Shown: positions 16,360 to 25,562 of the stretch, piece after piece
How positions within the stretch are numbered: the stretch's first letter is position 1
Layout of the letters: every line of letters starts with the position of its first letter
Origin: CAXRDE01 sp964229355
GTDB taxonomy: Bacteria; Cyanobacteriota; Sericytochromatia; UBA7694
Assembly (NCBI GenBank): GCA_964229355.1
Contig: CAXRDE010000005.1
Span: 283,161-347,160, forward strand
Reading direction: 5' to 3'
Length of the DNA stretch: 64,000 nt
Program-made: the position numbers and the translations under genes
The notes under the pieces: generated by a model
Told to the model about the DNA's origin: nothing
Databases searched by the model: none
The model's input: only the letters and a program-made list of their open reading frames with translations

Positions 16360-18082
16360 TTTAGAAACCTATTTAGAGCAGGCCTATTCTGCAGAACTCT
16401 TTGACCGTGTGCAGGCTGCAGAGCACCTGGGTTCTTATTCTCCTGACACCCATCAAGAAGTGTCACGCGCCCTCAGAAAGCTCTTTGAAGACGAAGCCTC
16501 TGAGGTGCGTCAACTGGCTTTTTACAGCCTGGCTAACGGGCAAAAAGAAGACCTGAGTTTATATGAGCAAGCCGCACAAGATAGCGCCTATTTGGTGCGT
16601 ACGGCAGCAGCCGAGATGTTGGGACACCTTGGAAACAACGAAGCCGCCAGTGAACTGTTAATTACACTCCTTAAAGATCCCTATTACAGCGTACGCGCCA
16701 CCGCCGCAGAGGCCCTGGGACAACAAGAAGCGTTTTTAGCGCTACCAGCGCTACAAGACGCTTTACTGGACAGCGATCAGTGGGTGCGTTACAGTGCCGC
16801 CGAGAGCCTCAATCAGATTGAGCCCGATAGCGGTATTTGGGAACATGTAATGGTACTCCACAGCACGCTGGATACCGAGGATGGAGCTTATCAACAGGCC
16901 CTTGAAGCCCTCAAAACCCGTGGGGATCGCCGGATTATTCCCACCCTGCTCTTTTTGTTTAAACAAAACAGCACCCCACAACCCGCCATTTTGAACACCT
17001 TAACCACCTTTCATGACTATCTGGTGATTCCCGCGCTCATTGATATTGCGCTCTTTACTGAGAACCCCCAAATGCGTGAAACAGCACTGATTGCCGCCCA
17101 GAGTTTAAGCATTCCTGAAACCTTGAAAGCCTTAAAAAGCTGGTTAGATCCCGATTATTTAAGCTACGCTCAGCGCGCGGTGGAATTATTGGCGCAGTTG
17201 CCCATGCCCAAAGAAGTACAACCCCTTTTGCAAGAGGCCTTAAGCCTACCGGATCAATGGATTCGCACCGTGGCCTTAAATGCCCTTGAAAAGCAAGGCG
17301 CCACGGTCGACAGCCAGCTTTTAGCTATTTTAATTAAGGATCCCTCTCCCGACCTGGCCACCACCGCCCTGATCAATCTGGCTCGGCATTATCCAGAGCA
17401 GCTTCAACGCTATGCCAAAGGTTTTGCTCAGAGTAAAACCTCCTGGAAAGAAGAGGCCCTTGCGCTGGCCCTGCGCTATGCCCCCCACAGCCTGGTCAAG
17501 GACTACGCTGCTCCCTTAATGAAAAGCTCCCATGCCAACACCCGTGAAAGTCTGTGCAAGAGCTTAAAATATCACGGCAGTTCTGTACAGGCCTTATTAT
17601 TGCAAGCCCTTGAAGACCCAGAAAGCTGGGTGCGTCAAGAGGCGGTAAATGCTTTAGGTCCGCTGGTCCACCCCGAAGTCACCCGTGCTTTGCTGCACCA
17701 CCTCTTAAAAGATAACGACTTTATGGTCAGAGCAGTCACTGCCCAGGCCTTAGAAAAACACGAGAACGAGCCTGAGGTGTCCATCGCTCTTCGTCAGGCC
17801 TTAAAGGACAGCAGTGCCAGCGTACGATTACAAGCCCTGCGCAGTCTGTTGCAGCAAGAAACGGCCTCATCGCAAGATATCGAGAGCTGGTTTAGCATTC
17901 CCGATAAAGCCATTCAGCTGGCCCTGATGTATTATCTGAGTAAGCATTCAGAAACCGCCCTGAGTTCTGAGATTGAAGACCATTTAAAGGCCACCTGTCA
18001 AAGCACAGATTTACAATTGGCTTCGGCGGCACAACGGCTTTTAGAAGAGCGCCATGCCCCCACAAATGCCACTGCCCAGTAG
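16352..18082 (+). CDS. HEAT-repeat (PBS-lyase-type) protein
   Basis: A 576-residue all-helical protein built from about 15 HEAT repeats of 31 residues with the VRxxAAExLG signature (YLVRTAAAEMLGHLG, YSVRATAAEALGQQ, SWVRQEAVNALGPL, FMVRAVTAQALEKH). Such solenoids act as protein-binding scaffolds. It has no signal peptide or membrane segment. It overlaps the metallopeptidase stop by 8 bp, so translation is coupled and the two products may interact. Its 3' end overlaps a convergent membrane-protein gene by 42 bp. Confidence 0.85.
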   Translation: MSDLETYLEQAYSAELFDRVQAAEHLGSYSPDTHQEVSRALRKLFEDEASEVRQLAFYSLANGQKEDLSLYEQAAQDSAYLVRTAAAEMLGHLGNNEAASELLITLLKDPYYSVRATAAEALGQQEAFLALPALQDALLDSDQWVRYSAAESLNQIEPDSGIWEHVMVLHSTLDTEDGAYQQALEALKTRGDRRIIPTLLFLFKQNSTPQPAILNTLTTFHDYLVIPALIDIALFTENPQMRETALIAAQSLSIPETLKALKSWLDPDYLSYAQRAVELLAQLPMPKEVQPLLQEALSLPDQWIRTVALNALEKQGATVDSQLLAILIKDPSPDLATTALINLARHYPEQLQRYAKGFAQSKTSWKEEALALALRYAPHSLVKDYAAPLMKSSHANTRESLCKSLKYHGSSVQALLLQALEDPESWVRQEAVNALGPLVHPEVTRALLHHLLKDNDFMVRAVTAQALEKHENEPEVSIALRQALKDSSASVRLQALRSLLQQETASSQDIESWFSIPDKAIQLALMYYLSKHSETALSSEIEDHLKATCQSTDLQLASAAQRLLEERHAPTNATAQ

Positions 18083-18370
18083 CGTCAGCGCAGCGGTTAC
18101 CACTACCGCTTGCCACACCAGCGTGAGGGCTCGGGAGCGTAAATAGAGGGTCAAGGGCACCACGTACAACAGTTGGAACACGCCCAGCCCCATGAGTGCC
18201 CCAATCAGTACACCAATTTCCCAATAGTCTTGCGAGGGACGGGGAAGATAGGCGCTCCAAAAAATCACCCCCAAAAGCACGAGACCTAAAAAAAACAAAT
18301 GCCCCAGCAACACCAGGACCACGCCACCCACAAAGTGCAGCAGATTTTGCAGCGTGGGTGAGGGGCTCAT
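18041..18370 (-). CDS. Small membrane protein in the radical SAM operon
   Basis: A 109-residue protein with three to four hydrophobic helices (near residues 12-38, 48-72 and 82-105). It has no family motif that I recognise. Its ATG overlaps the TGA of the radical SAM gene (ATGA at 18367-18370), so it is co-translated with that enzyme. The last 42 bp overlap the convergent HEAT-repeat gene on the other strand. It may anchor or serve the radical SAM enzyme in the membrane. Confidence 0.6.
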   Translation of the reverse strand: MSPSPTLQNLLHFVGGVVLVLLGHLFFLGLVLLGVIFWSAYLPRPSQDYWEIGVLIGALMGLGVFQLLYVVPLTLYLRSRALTLVWQAVVVTAALTLLGSGICGGMALF

Positions 18371-19710
18371 GGGGTTAACCCTGGAACCTGACTTAACACC
18401 TCAGGGTCGCGGTAAAACAAATTAAAGGTATCAAAAGGTATCACTTTTTGGGCATCGGGGGACACAATATGCACACAGGATTTTTTAACACTGCGAACAT
18501 CGAGGTCATAGGCGTCCATAAAGCGCATGATAATAATGCGAAACAGATTGTTATAGTCCAGGTGGCTGGGCACGGGCATCACGGGCAAACAACACAAAAT
18601 TTGTGCGGCGGCCTGGGGCGAGTGGGCGGTTGAAAACAGGGCAAGCGCCTCTTCGTAACGAATGGTATTGCCCACCTGATCGGGATCCACAAGCTGGGTC
18701 AAGGGCAGGGTTTTGCCATCCAATTTTAGCGCATACCCCATGGTGATACATTCCGGGTGACAGGGCACGGGGATTAAGTCTTCGGGGGTAAACAAATCGT
18801 GTTGTGCTAAGATTTGCTGTCGCACTTCGGTGAGGGTCAGGCGATCCTGGGCTGCATCAAAATTTTCTAAGCGCCCGGCTTGCTGTACAGGTTGAAAGGT
18901 GACGCCCCGTACGCAGGGCTGTTGCAAGGCATAATCAATGATTTCACCCATGAGGTGATCATTAAGCCCTTTTTTAAGGGTCACCACCAGCGTCGTGGAA
19001 ATATTCCATTCATTCAAATGGGCAATGGCCTGTTTGCGTACGTTTACAAGGTCTTCACCCCGCAGGTCCTGCAGCACCTCTGTATCCAGGCCATCAAACT
19101 GCAAATACACCTCAAACCCCGGCATATATGCAGCCATACGTTCCACAAAAGCCCGATCTTTGGCAATACGAACGCCGTTGGTATTGACCATTAAATGGCG
19201 AATGGGACGGGCTCTGGCTTCATCTAAAATGGTAAAAAAGTCAGGGTGAAGGGTAGGTTCTCCCCCTGAGATTTGCACCACATCAGGTTCTTTTTCATTG
19301 GCCACAATGCGGTCTAACATGGCAATGACATCCGCCAGTGGTCGGTGTTTGTGTTTGGGGCTTGAACCAGCATAACAGACGGGACAGGTCAAATTGCAGC
19401 GGTCGGTAATTTCAATCAGGGTGAGACAACTGTGTTGCTCATGGTCCGGGCACAAGCCACAGTCAAAGGGGCAGCCGTTTTTCATGGGGGTGTTAAAGGC
19501 ATAGGGCATCTGGCCGGGTTTAGAGACCGCTCGCATCCGCAAGTAATAGTCAATGTCGGTGGCAATCAACACCTTCTGCATCTTATGTTCAGGGCAAAAC
19601 TTGTGTAAATAAACGTTTTCGTTCTGAAAAACCACCTTGGCTTCTACCTTGCGAAAACACACGTGGCAGACGCTATTGGTCAATTCGTGAAAGATATAGG
19701 GTCTATCCAT
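18367..19710 (-). CDS. Radical SAM enzyme of the Tes/MJ0619-like group
   Basis: A 447-residue enzyme. The radical SAM cluster motif CNLTCPVC is preceded by a cysteine-rich N-terminus (CHVC, FCPEH, CPFDCGLCPDH). This layout is typical of the MJ0619/tetraether-lipid-synthase (Tes) group, which carries extra metal sites. ISGGEPTLHPDF is the SAM-binding GGE block. The C-terminal half has further cysteines (VPCHPEC, ILCCLP) as in that group. Members methylate folate-like cofactors or join lipid chains through C-C bonds. The flanking lipoprotein and membrane-protein genes, linked by ATGA overlaps on both sides, favour a membrane or lipid role, but the substrate is not known. Confidence 0.75.
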   Translation of the reverse strand: MDRPYIFHELTNSVCHVCFRKVEAKVVFQNENVYLHKFCPEHKMQKVLIATDIDYYLRMRAVSKPGQMPYAFNTPMKNGCPFDCGLCPDHEQHSCLTLIEITDRCNLTCPVCYAGSSPKHKHRPLADVIAMLDRIVANEKEPDVVQISGGEPTLHPDFFTILDEARARPIRHLMVNTNGVRIAKDRAFVERMAAYMPGFEVYLQFDGLDTEVLQDLRGEDLVNVRKQAIAHLNEWNISTTLVVTLKKGLNDHLMGEIIDYALQQPCVRGVTFQPVQQAGRLENFDAAQDRLTLTEVRQQILAQHDLFTPEDLIPVPCHPECITMGYALKLDGKTLPLTQLVDPDQVGNTIRYEEALALFSTAHSPQAAAQILCCLPVMPVPSHLDYNNLFRIIIMRFMDAYDLDVRSVKKSCVHIVSPDAQKVIPFDTFNLFYRDPEVLSQVPGLTP

Positions 19711-19916
19711 CAGGGGGCCATCACAGCGGGCGTGGGGGTCGGCTCGGGCTCCACCGGCTGTGGCTCGGAAACATCACAGGGTAACGGTCCGCTGTCACTT
19801 TCAGGACAGGCCACGGGTACTTCAGGGCGTGAAGGCCCCACGTAAATCGGAAAACAAGCCGTTGATGCAAACCACACCACAAAAAGGGCAAGCGCGCTGT
19901 ATAAAAGTTTTTTCAT
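19710..19916 (-). CDS. Small lipoprotein
   Basis: A 68-residue lipoprotein. The signal peptide MKKLLYSALALFVVWFASTAC ends in an acceptable lipobox, and the mature part is Pro/Glu/Thr-rich and probably disordered. ATG 19916 is chosen because the frame upstream lacks a signal-like start. TGA overlaps the ATG of the radical SAM gene. Confidence 0.6.
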   Translation of the reverse strand: MKKLLYSALALFVVWFASTACFPIYVGPSRPEVPVACPESDSGPLPCDVSEPQPVEPEPTPTPAVMAP

Positions 19917-19936
19917 GAACTTATTATAGCGAATTT

Positions 19937-20230
19937 TTAGTCGAGAATATATGCAGGGAGGGGACGGCGCTCGACACAAGCTTCTGCCACATCAAGAAGC
20001 AGGCGCATTAAAAAACGCGTGGCCAGGCTTTCTTGTGGCAATTGCTGGCGCAAGTACCCAAGGAGCTCTTGCTGACACGTCAGGGGGAGGCATTGCAGAT
20101 CCTGGGCAAAAGCCTGCAGTTTGTGAGCAAGGGTGGCCTGTTGCAAGGCCTGCAGGTCCAACAGGGCCTGTCCTACAAAGAAGGGAACGTCCAGAGATTC
20201 AAATTGGGAGTCTAAAATTGAGCCGGTCAT
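19937..20230 (-). CDS. Small helical cytoplasmic protein
   Basis: A 97-residue Leu/Gln-rich helical protein with no recognisable family. ATG 20230 is preferred; GTG 20236 in the same frame is possible. No clear ribosome site is visible, but a promoter-like pair lies at 20270-20299. It leads the lipoprotein/radical SAM/membrane-protein operon, with 20 bp to the next start. Confidence 0.5.
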   Translation of the reverse strand: MTGSILDSQFESLDVPFFVGQALLDLQALQQATLAHKLQAFAQDLQCLPLTCQQELLGYLRQQLPQESLATRFLMRLLLDVAEACVERRPLPAYILD

Positions 20231-20269
20231 AAACACATCGATATCTAGTCTTAATATTAGGGTAAGCCA

Positions 20270-20299
20270 AGCATAGCACCCTTATCTTAATATTGACAA
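20270..20299 (-). promoter_or_regulatory. sigma70-type promoter for the radical SAM operon
   Basis: On the minus strand TTGTCA (20299-20294) and TATGCT (20275-20270) are separated by 18 bp, reading toward the gene at 20230. A 9-bp direct repeat CTTAATATT (20250-20258 and 20286-20294) flanks it on both sides. Confidence 0.4.
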
Positions 20300-20303
20300 T
20301 GTT

Positions 20304-21218
20304 TTAAGCTGTGGTGTCGGTCTCAGGCGTCACATCTGGGGCTTTTTTTTGAAGGGCTCGGGCCTCTTCGCCAGTCAGTTCAGGGGCTTTTTCTCCCATC
20401 ATATTGAACACCAAAATCATCAATAAGCCAATCCCAATCATGGGCGTGCTCAACAGGTGTCCCATGGTCATCCAGCCGGTACCAAACAAATAGTTAATGT
20501 GACTATCGGGAACGCGCACGAATTCAACGGCAAAGCGAGCGCACCCATAACCCAGCAGAAACATCCCCGCCACGCTGCCGGGTTTGAGCTTGCGCTGGGT
20601 GTAGGTTAGACGGGTAAAAGCGTACAAAATCACAAAGAGCAACAGGCCCTCAAGCACAGCTTCATAAAGTTGGCTGGGATGCCGTGGGGGACCGTATTCA
20701 TAAGTCTGAGTAACCTGATTATAGGTTTCTTTAAAACGCACCCCCCAGGTGCCATCGGTGGGCCCGCCCCACAACTCGCCATTAATAAAATTACCCAGGC
20801 GTCCAAAGAAGAGCCCAATGGGAGAAGCCAGAGCAGTAATGTCGAACATTTCCCGCAAGGGAATTTTTTTACGGTAAGCGTACAGCGCTGTGGCCGCAAT
20901 GACCCCAAGCAGCCCCCCGTGAAAAGACATGCCCCCTTGCCAGATATATAAAATCTCAAGGGGATTTGCCAGATACTTACTCAGACCGTAAAACAGCACA
21001 TAACCGAGGCGTCCACCTGCCAACACCCCCACAAAGGCATAGGTCAGGTAATCCATGACATCGTCGTTGGTAAAGCCTCGACCTTTAAAGCGGCTGTGTT
21101 TAGAAATAATCAGGTAGGCAAAAACAAAGCCAATAATATACATCATGGCGTACCAGCGCGGTGCAATGGGGCCCAATTGAAAAACCGGTGGATTGAGGTA
21201 GGGATAATCAATGATCAT
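20304..21218 (-). CDS. lgt: Prolipoprotein diacylglyceryl transferase
   Basis: A 304-residue inner-membrane enzyme that transfers diacylglycerol from phosphatidylglycerol to the lipobox cysteine of prolipoproteins, the first step of lipoprotein maturation. The signature GRLGNFINGELWG, the MSFHGGLLG loop and seven membrane helices are all present. ATG 21218 (MIIDYPYL) is chosen over an upstream start at 21248 because it matches the family N-terminus and has AAGAGA upstream. The last 30 residues are a charged tail. The enzyme is relevant to the many lipoproteins of this window. Confidence 0.95.
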   Translation of the reverse strand: MIIDYPYLNPPVFQLGPIAPRWYAMMYIIGFVFAYLIISKHSRFKGRGFTNDDVMDYLTYAFVGVLAGGRLGYVLFYGLSKYLANPLEILYIWQGGMSFHGGLLGVIAATALYAYRKKIPLREMFDITALASPIGLFFGRLGNFINGELWGGPTDGTWGVRFKETYNQVTQTYEYGPPRHPSQLYEAVLEGLLLFVILYAFTRLTYTQRKLKPGSVAGMFLLGYGCARFAVEFVRVPDSHINYLFGTGWMTMGHLLSTPMIGIGLLMILVFNMMGEKAPELTGEEARALQKKAPDVTPETDTTA

Positions 21219-21340
21219 AAATGTCTCTTTTAAATGTGCGCCCATCATTGACCCAGGTTTTCTTTGTGTCTACAATTGATGTACAGCACCAAGCTAGATT
21301 TGGGGCATCATACCACAGTGAAAAGCACGCATCAATCCTA

Positions 21341-24172
21341 ATGGGCACGGAACGACTCGCACAAACAGAGCAGAAAAAAACCCACGCCACCTTCTACTTT
21401 TGGGGGGTTCTCGCGCTGGGAATGGGATTGTGGATAAGCACCCTGTTCTTAACGCCTCAGTTTTGGCAAGTGAACCACCTGGATGTCTTTTTGTTTCTTT
21501 TGCTCAACATTATGGCAGAGCAAACCTTTATTATGCTCCCCCAGGGCGGTGGTATTTCAGCAAGCTTTGCGATTATTCTCGCTTCGTTGCTGCTTTTTAA
21601 CGCCCCCGTGGCCATTTTTATTGCGGTGTGTGGTGCACTGGTGACCATGGGAGCCATCCAACAGCGCCCGCCCCGCATTGTCTTGTTTAACGCCGCTCAG
21701 TACGCCCTAACCTACAGCATTGCCGGTCTTTGTGTGTACGGTTTGCTAGCGGTTTTTCCGCTTTCAGGCGACAGCTCAGACTTCACGCGCCATATGCTTG
21801 TGGGCGGCGTCGCTACCCTGATTTATCTCTTGATCAATATTCCGCTGGTCAACGGATTTATGCGGGTACGTGAAAGCAATGTAGAAAGCTTTCGGGGTTT
21901 CTTTAAGAGCTTAGTGCACGTCAAAGAAGATCTGACCGAAATTTTGCAAACCCTTTTCTTCTACCCCATTGCAGTCCTGGTGGCCTATTCTTACGGTCAG
22001 CAGCACAACCCCATGATTCCCCTGGTACTCACCCTGTTGGTGTTTGGAAGTCTGCGTTTTATTGAACAACGCCGCCACCTCGAAAAGCAACGCGAAAAAA
22101 TGCAAGCCCTGTACCATATGACCCGTAAAATGACCGAATCGGCCGTACAAAAAGAAGACATTGAGCTGGAGCCCAGTCATGTATTCAATTCCCTCTTTGA
22201 CGATAGCGAAGTGGCTTTGCGCAATCTGGTGCGTCTTTCTCGCGCCTCAATTTACCGGGTGGAATGGCAGGGGGAAAACAAAGGGAAAATTGTTCACCAA
22301 CGCTCAGAACCCCATCGGGATGTGGACTCGGTTTATGACTTAGAGCAAGCCGGTCTATTACAAGATATTGCCAAAACCGGAAAAAGTGCCTTTATTCAAG
22401 ACATGAGCACCCTGGGCAAGAGCTATGATACCTGGCGCATTACTTACCAATGTTTGCTGGGAGAGCCCATCAAAATTAACGATCGGGTCATGTTCTTACT
22501 GATCATGTTTCGCAAGACCGGCCGTCCATTTCAAGAAGAAGATCGACGTCTGATCAAACTTTTGGTCAACGCCTTTGAAAACACCTTAAAAAACATTGAA
22601 TTGCGCAATCGCTTACAGGCACAGGCCATTAAAGACGGCCTGATGAATATTTATAACCACCGTTACCTCAAAGGTAAACTGGAAGAAGAAGTGGCCCGGG
22701 CAACCCGCTACCGCAAACCCCTGTCGTTGATTATTACCGACGTGGATTACTTTAAAAAGTTTAACGATACCCACGGACACCTGCTGGGAGATCAGGTGCT
22801 CAAGGAAATGGCCGTTATTTTAAGCGATAGTGTACGAGAAACAGATATTGTGGCGCGTTATGGGGGAGAAGAGCTGGCTATTTTATTACCAGAAACGCCT
22901 CTGGACGCAGCCTCTGACGTGGCAGAGCGCATCCGCAAGCGCGTGGCATCGCATACTTTTTACGGCAAGAACAACGAGGTGGTGCCCATGTCTTTGAGCA
23001 TTGGGGTAAGCTGTCTCTTTGAAGAGCCCGATTTAACCGCCGCAGAACTGATCGTTCGCACCGACACGGCGCTTTACCGGGCCAAACATCAGGGCCGCAA
23101 TCAAATTTGTCAGGCCTCAATGACCGCGAACGGCCTCATTATTCAAACCCATGCCAAAGGGGCTCCGCCGCAACCGGCGGATCAAAGCCCGCAGTCTGAC
23201 CTCGCGCTTTCAGGGGATTTGCAAAAGTCCTGGCAAGATCACCATGAAAAAAGCCTGCCTGAAATTCAGCGGGTTTTACGCCATGAAATTCAACAGGCCC
23301 AACTTAGCCGCAGCATGATGCGTTACTTTGAAAAGCAGTGGCTGCCTGAAGTCCCTGAATTGCTCAACGCCCTTGTTACTTCGTCCTTAAGCCACGACAA
23401 AGCGCTGCAACCCCGCAGCCCCCTGGCACAGCTGATCAAACGGCTTGAAAGCACCCTTCCGCACAAGCTCTCTCGCACCGCACACCTGACTTTGCTGCAA
23501 CATCTTTTATTAAAGGTTTACCGGCATTTTCTACGCCAGGCCCTTGAGTTGCCAGTGTCCGACAGCGACAAAAAACGCTTGTTCAATCATGGCTTTCGCT
23601 TAATCATGATCTTACAAAACCATCTTTTTAACAGCAGTCTGCGTATTGTGGGTGCTCAGCAGCAACAGGCCGAACTGCATTACCGCTTTGTACAAACCCT
23701 GCTTAATAGTTTACCCGGTGGCACACGGCTTCCCGCCCAACGTCTCAAGGCTTTATGTTTGAGCTTTCCTGAGCATCTACAAGCCATGCTTTACACGCCC
23801 CATCTCCATACCGCGGGCTACCAACGCTTAGCGGTGTTTCCTGAGACTGCTGAAGCCCCCGCAAACCTCAGCCTCAAAACGCATCATCTGCTGACCCCCC
23901 ACATCCGTCCTGTGGTCATTCAGACAGAAGCCGAAGACCTCGAAGACTACCTACATACCCATCTGCCCACAGAACTGGCCCAGGACACCCACTGGGTACT
24001 CGTTCCGCTCTGGCATCAGTCCCACAGTTATGGTCTGCTCATCCTGGTGTTCGAAGCCCTCCACGAACTCTCTGCATCCCAGCAACAGACGCTCCTTAAA
24101 CTCAGCCAGGACTGGGTAAGTTTACTTCATATTGAAAGTTCGTTACCATTAGAAAAGATCATTGATACCTAA
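21341..24172 (+). CDS. Membrane GGDEF diguanylate cyclase with GAF and long C-terminal extension
   Basis: A 943-residue protein. Six to eight membrane helices form an N-terminal sensor (about residues 13-240). A GAF-like domain follows (about 275-430), then a GGDEF domain (about 435-600) with active motif RYGGEELAILLP and an intact inhibitory site RETD five residues before it, so it should make cyclic di-GMP and be product-inhibited. Residues 620-943 are a helical extension of unknown kind ending in a second GAF-like fold. ATG 21341 is preferred because the longer frame (21221) begins inside lgt's leader. It is divergent from lgt and lies 11 bp before the M23 peptidase gene. Confidence 0.8.
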   Translation: MGTERLAQTEQKKTHATFYFWGVLALGMGLWISTLFLTPQFWQVNHLDVFLFLLLNIMAEQTFIMLPQGGGISASFAIILASLLLFNAPVAIFIAVCGALVTMGAIQQRPPRIVLFNAAQYALTYSIAGLCVYGLLAVFPLSGDSSDFTRHMLVGGVATLIYLLINIPLVNGFMRVRESNVESFRGFFKSLVHVKEDLTEILQTLFFYPIAVLVAYSYGQQHNPMIPLVLTLLVFGSLRFIEQRRHLEKQREKMQALYHMTRKMTESAVQKEDIELEPSHVFNSLFDDSEVALRNLVRLSRASIYRVEWQGENKGKIVHQRSEPHRDVDSVYDLEQAGLLQDIAKTGKSAFIQDMSTLGKSYDTWRITYQCLLGEPIKINDRVMFLLIMFRKTGRPFQEEDRRLIKLLVNAFENTLKNIELRNRLQAQAIKDGLMNIYNHRYLKGKLEEEVARATRYRKPLSLIITDVDYFKKFNDTHGHLLGDQVLKEMAVILSDSVRETDIVARYGGEELAILLPETPLDAASDVAERIRKRVASHTFYGKNNEVVPMSLSIGVSCLFEEPDLTAAELIVRTDTALYRAKHQGRNQICQASMTANGLIIQTHAKGAPPQPADQSPQSDLALSGDLQKSWQDHHEKSLPEIQRVLRHEIQQAQLSRSMMRYFEKQWLPEVPELLNALVTSSLSHDKALQPRSPLAQLIKRLESTLPHKLSRTAHLTLLQHLLLKVYRHFLRQALELPVSDSDKKRLFNHGFRLIMILQNHLFNSSLRIVGAQQQQAELHYRFVQTLLNSLPGGTRLPAQRLKALCLSFPEHLQAMLYTPHLHTAGYQRLAVFPETAEAPANLSLKTHHLLTPHIRPVVIQTEAEDLEDYLHTHLPTELAQDTHWVLVPLWHQSHSYGLLILVFEALHELSASQQQTLLKLSQDWVSLLHIESSLPLEKIIDT

Positions 24173-24183
24173 GGAAGCTCACC

Positions 24184-25557
24184 GTGAAATTCTCTATTCG
24201 TCCGCTTTTTCTTTCGCTCACCTGTACCCTTGCTGCCACATTGGCCACCCCTGCAGCCCATGCTGCCGCTCTCGATGCCCAGCTGAAGCAATGGCAAGCC
24301 AGTGGCTCCAAAGCCAATCCTGAATTGCTGACAAAAGTCCGTGAAGCGGTCAATGAGTCGCCCAGACACCCCCAGTATCGCCCGGCCTTAAAAGCCTTGT
24401 ACGCGGCTCAACAGGGAGGTTCCTATCAAGATCAGGAACTGAACGGTTACCGTTTGCTGAATCTGGATCCGCAAAACGTACAGTACCGCAATCAACTGGC
24501 ACAATTGCTCTACAAAAAGCATGGTGGAGCCACCCCAGCACAGGTGAAAGAAGCCTATCGCCACCTCAACGATGCGTTTAACGTCTGGGATGAAGGCAAA
24601 ACTGATGCTGCCTTAGCCTTGTTTCGCAAAGCCCGCCTTGCCAAATCCCCTGAGCTCAATGCCATTCTGGCTTACCATCTGCGCGATGCCGGTAAAATTG
24701 CAGAGGCCAAAGCCATTCTCAAAAATTTTCAGGGCGATCGCAGTTACCTTGACTGGTTTGCAGGTCTTGAAAAAAAGCTGAATCTGGCCGAGCAAGTCAT
24801 CGCCAGTCGCCTGCCTGAGTCTGAAAAACTCCTGTCTCGCCTGCACCTGGGACAGTTAAGCACGGTCAAAGCCGCCCTGGAGCGCCTGCCCGAAAGTGCC
24901 CATAAGCATTGGCTAAGTGCCAAGCTCTATGAAAAGCAAGGTCAATACCATGCCGCCTCTCAAGCCTATTTGGCCTATTACCAGGCGCGAGAATTGGACC
25001 GCAGGCCTGGCTATACGCCCATTGTTTATAAAGCCCAGTTGGAAGACGTCAATTCCCTGGACCTCATTGCTTTAAAATTCCGCACCTCTCCGGCACTGAT
25101 TCGAGAGGTCAATCGCCTGGAGCAGCAAGATTGGGTAGAGACCTACCGCATGTTGATTATCCCCGTCAAACCCCATGACTTGCATTTTCCCACCACCGGT
25201 TATGTGTCTTCTCACTTTGGCTATCGCCTGCACCCCATTCGCGGCACCTGGCGTCTACATGAGGGCTTAGATATCGAAACCTTACCCGGCGTGGATGCCG
25301 AAGCAGCAGACCAGGGGACGGTGACCTTTGCCCAATTCGATAAGGCCTGCGGAAACATGGTTAAAGTCAACCACCCCAGCCTGGGCATTCAGACGGCGTA
25401 TTGCCACGGTGAAGCCTTAAAAGTAAAAGCCGGACAAGCGGTCAAACGCGGACAATCGGTGATTGAAACCGGCAATACCGGTGCCAGTGCCAGCATTCAT
25501 CTACATTTTGGAGTGCAAAAAAATGGGGTGTATACAGACCCCATGGACTGGCTCTAA
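24184..25557 (+). CDS. M23 peptidoglycan endopeptidase with TPR-like and LysM-like regions
   Basis: A 457-residue exported protein. The signal peptide ends at AAHA. Helical TPR-like repeats occupy residues 25-270. A LysM-like stretch (SLDLIALKFRTSPALIREVN) comes next. The C-terminal M23 domain has the zinc ligands in HEGLDIE and HLHFG, both intact. It cleaves peptide cross-bridges of peptidoglycan in the periplasm, or activates other hydrolases. GTG 24184 is supported by AAGGAAG upstream. It is adjacent to uppP (5 bp), which fits a cell-wall operon. Confidence 0.88.
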   Translation: MKFSIRPLFLSLTCTLAATLATPAAHAAALDAQLKQWQASGSKANPELLTKVREAVNESPRHPQYRPALKALYAAQQGGSYQDQELNGYRLLNLDPQNVQYRNQLAQLLYKKHGGATPAQVKEAYRHLNDAFNVWDEGKTDAALALFRKARLAKSPELNAILAYHLRDAGKIAEAKAILKNFQGDRSYLDWFAGLEKKLNLAEQVIASRLPESEKLLSRLHLGQLSTVKAALERLPESAHKHWLSAKLYEKQGQYHAASQAYLAYYQARELDRRPGYTPIVYKAQLEDVNSLDLIALKFRTSPALIREVNRLEQQDWVETYRMLIIPVKPHDLHFPTTGYVSSHFGYRLHPIRGTWRLHEGLDIETLPGVDAEAADQGTVTFAQFDKACGNMVKVNHPSLGIQTAYCHGEALKVKAGQAVKRGQSVIETGNTGASASIHLHFGVQKNGVYTDPMDWL

Positions 25558-25562
25558 AAACC

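Noticed and set aside
18041..18082. Overlapping 3' ends as a sign of a false gene
   Set aside because: Both products are convincing (HEAT repeats; membrane helices with ATGA coupling), and short convergent overlaps also occur at 10033-10036 and 53841-53871.
20250..20294. Direct repeat CTTAATATT, twice, as an operator or attachment site
   Set aside because: The repeat is short and AT-rich and is expected by chance; there is no integrase or tRNA near.
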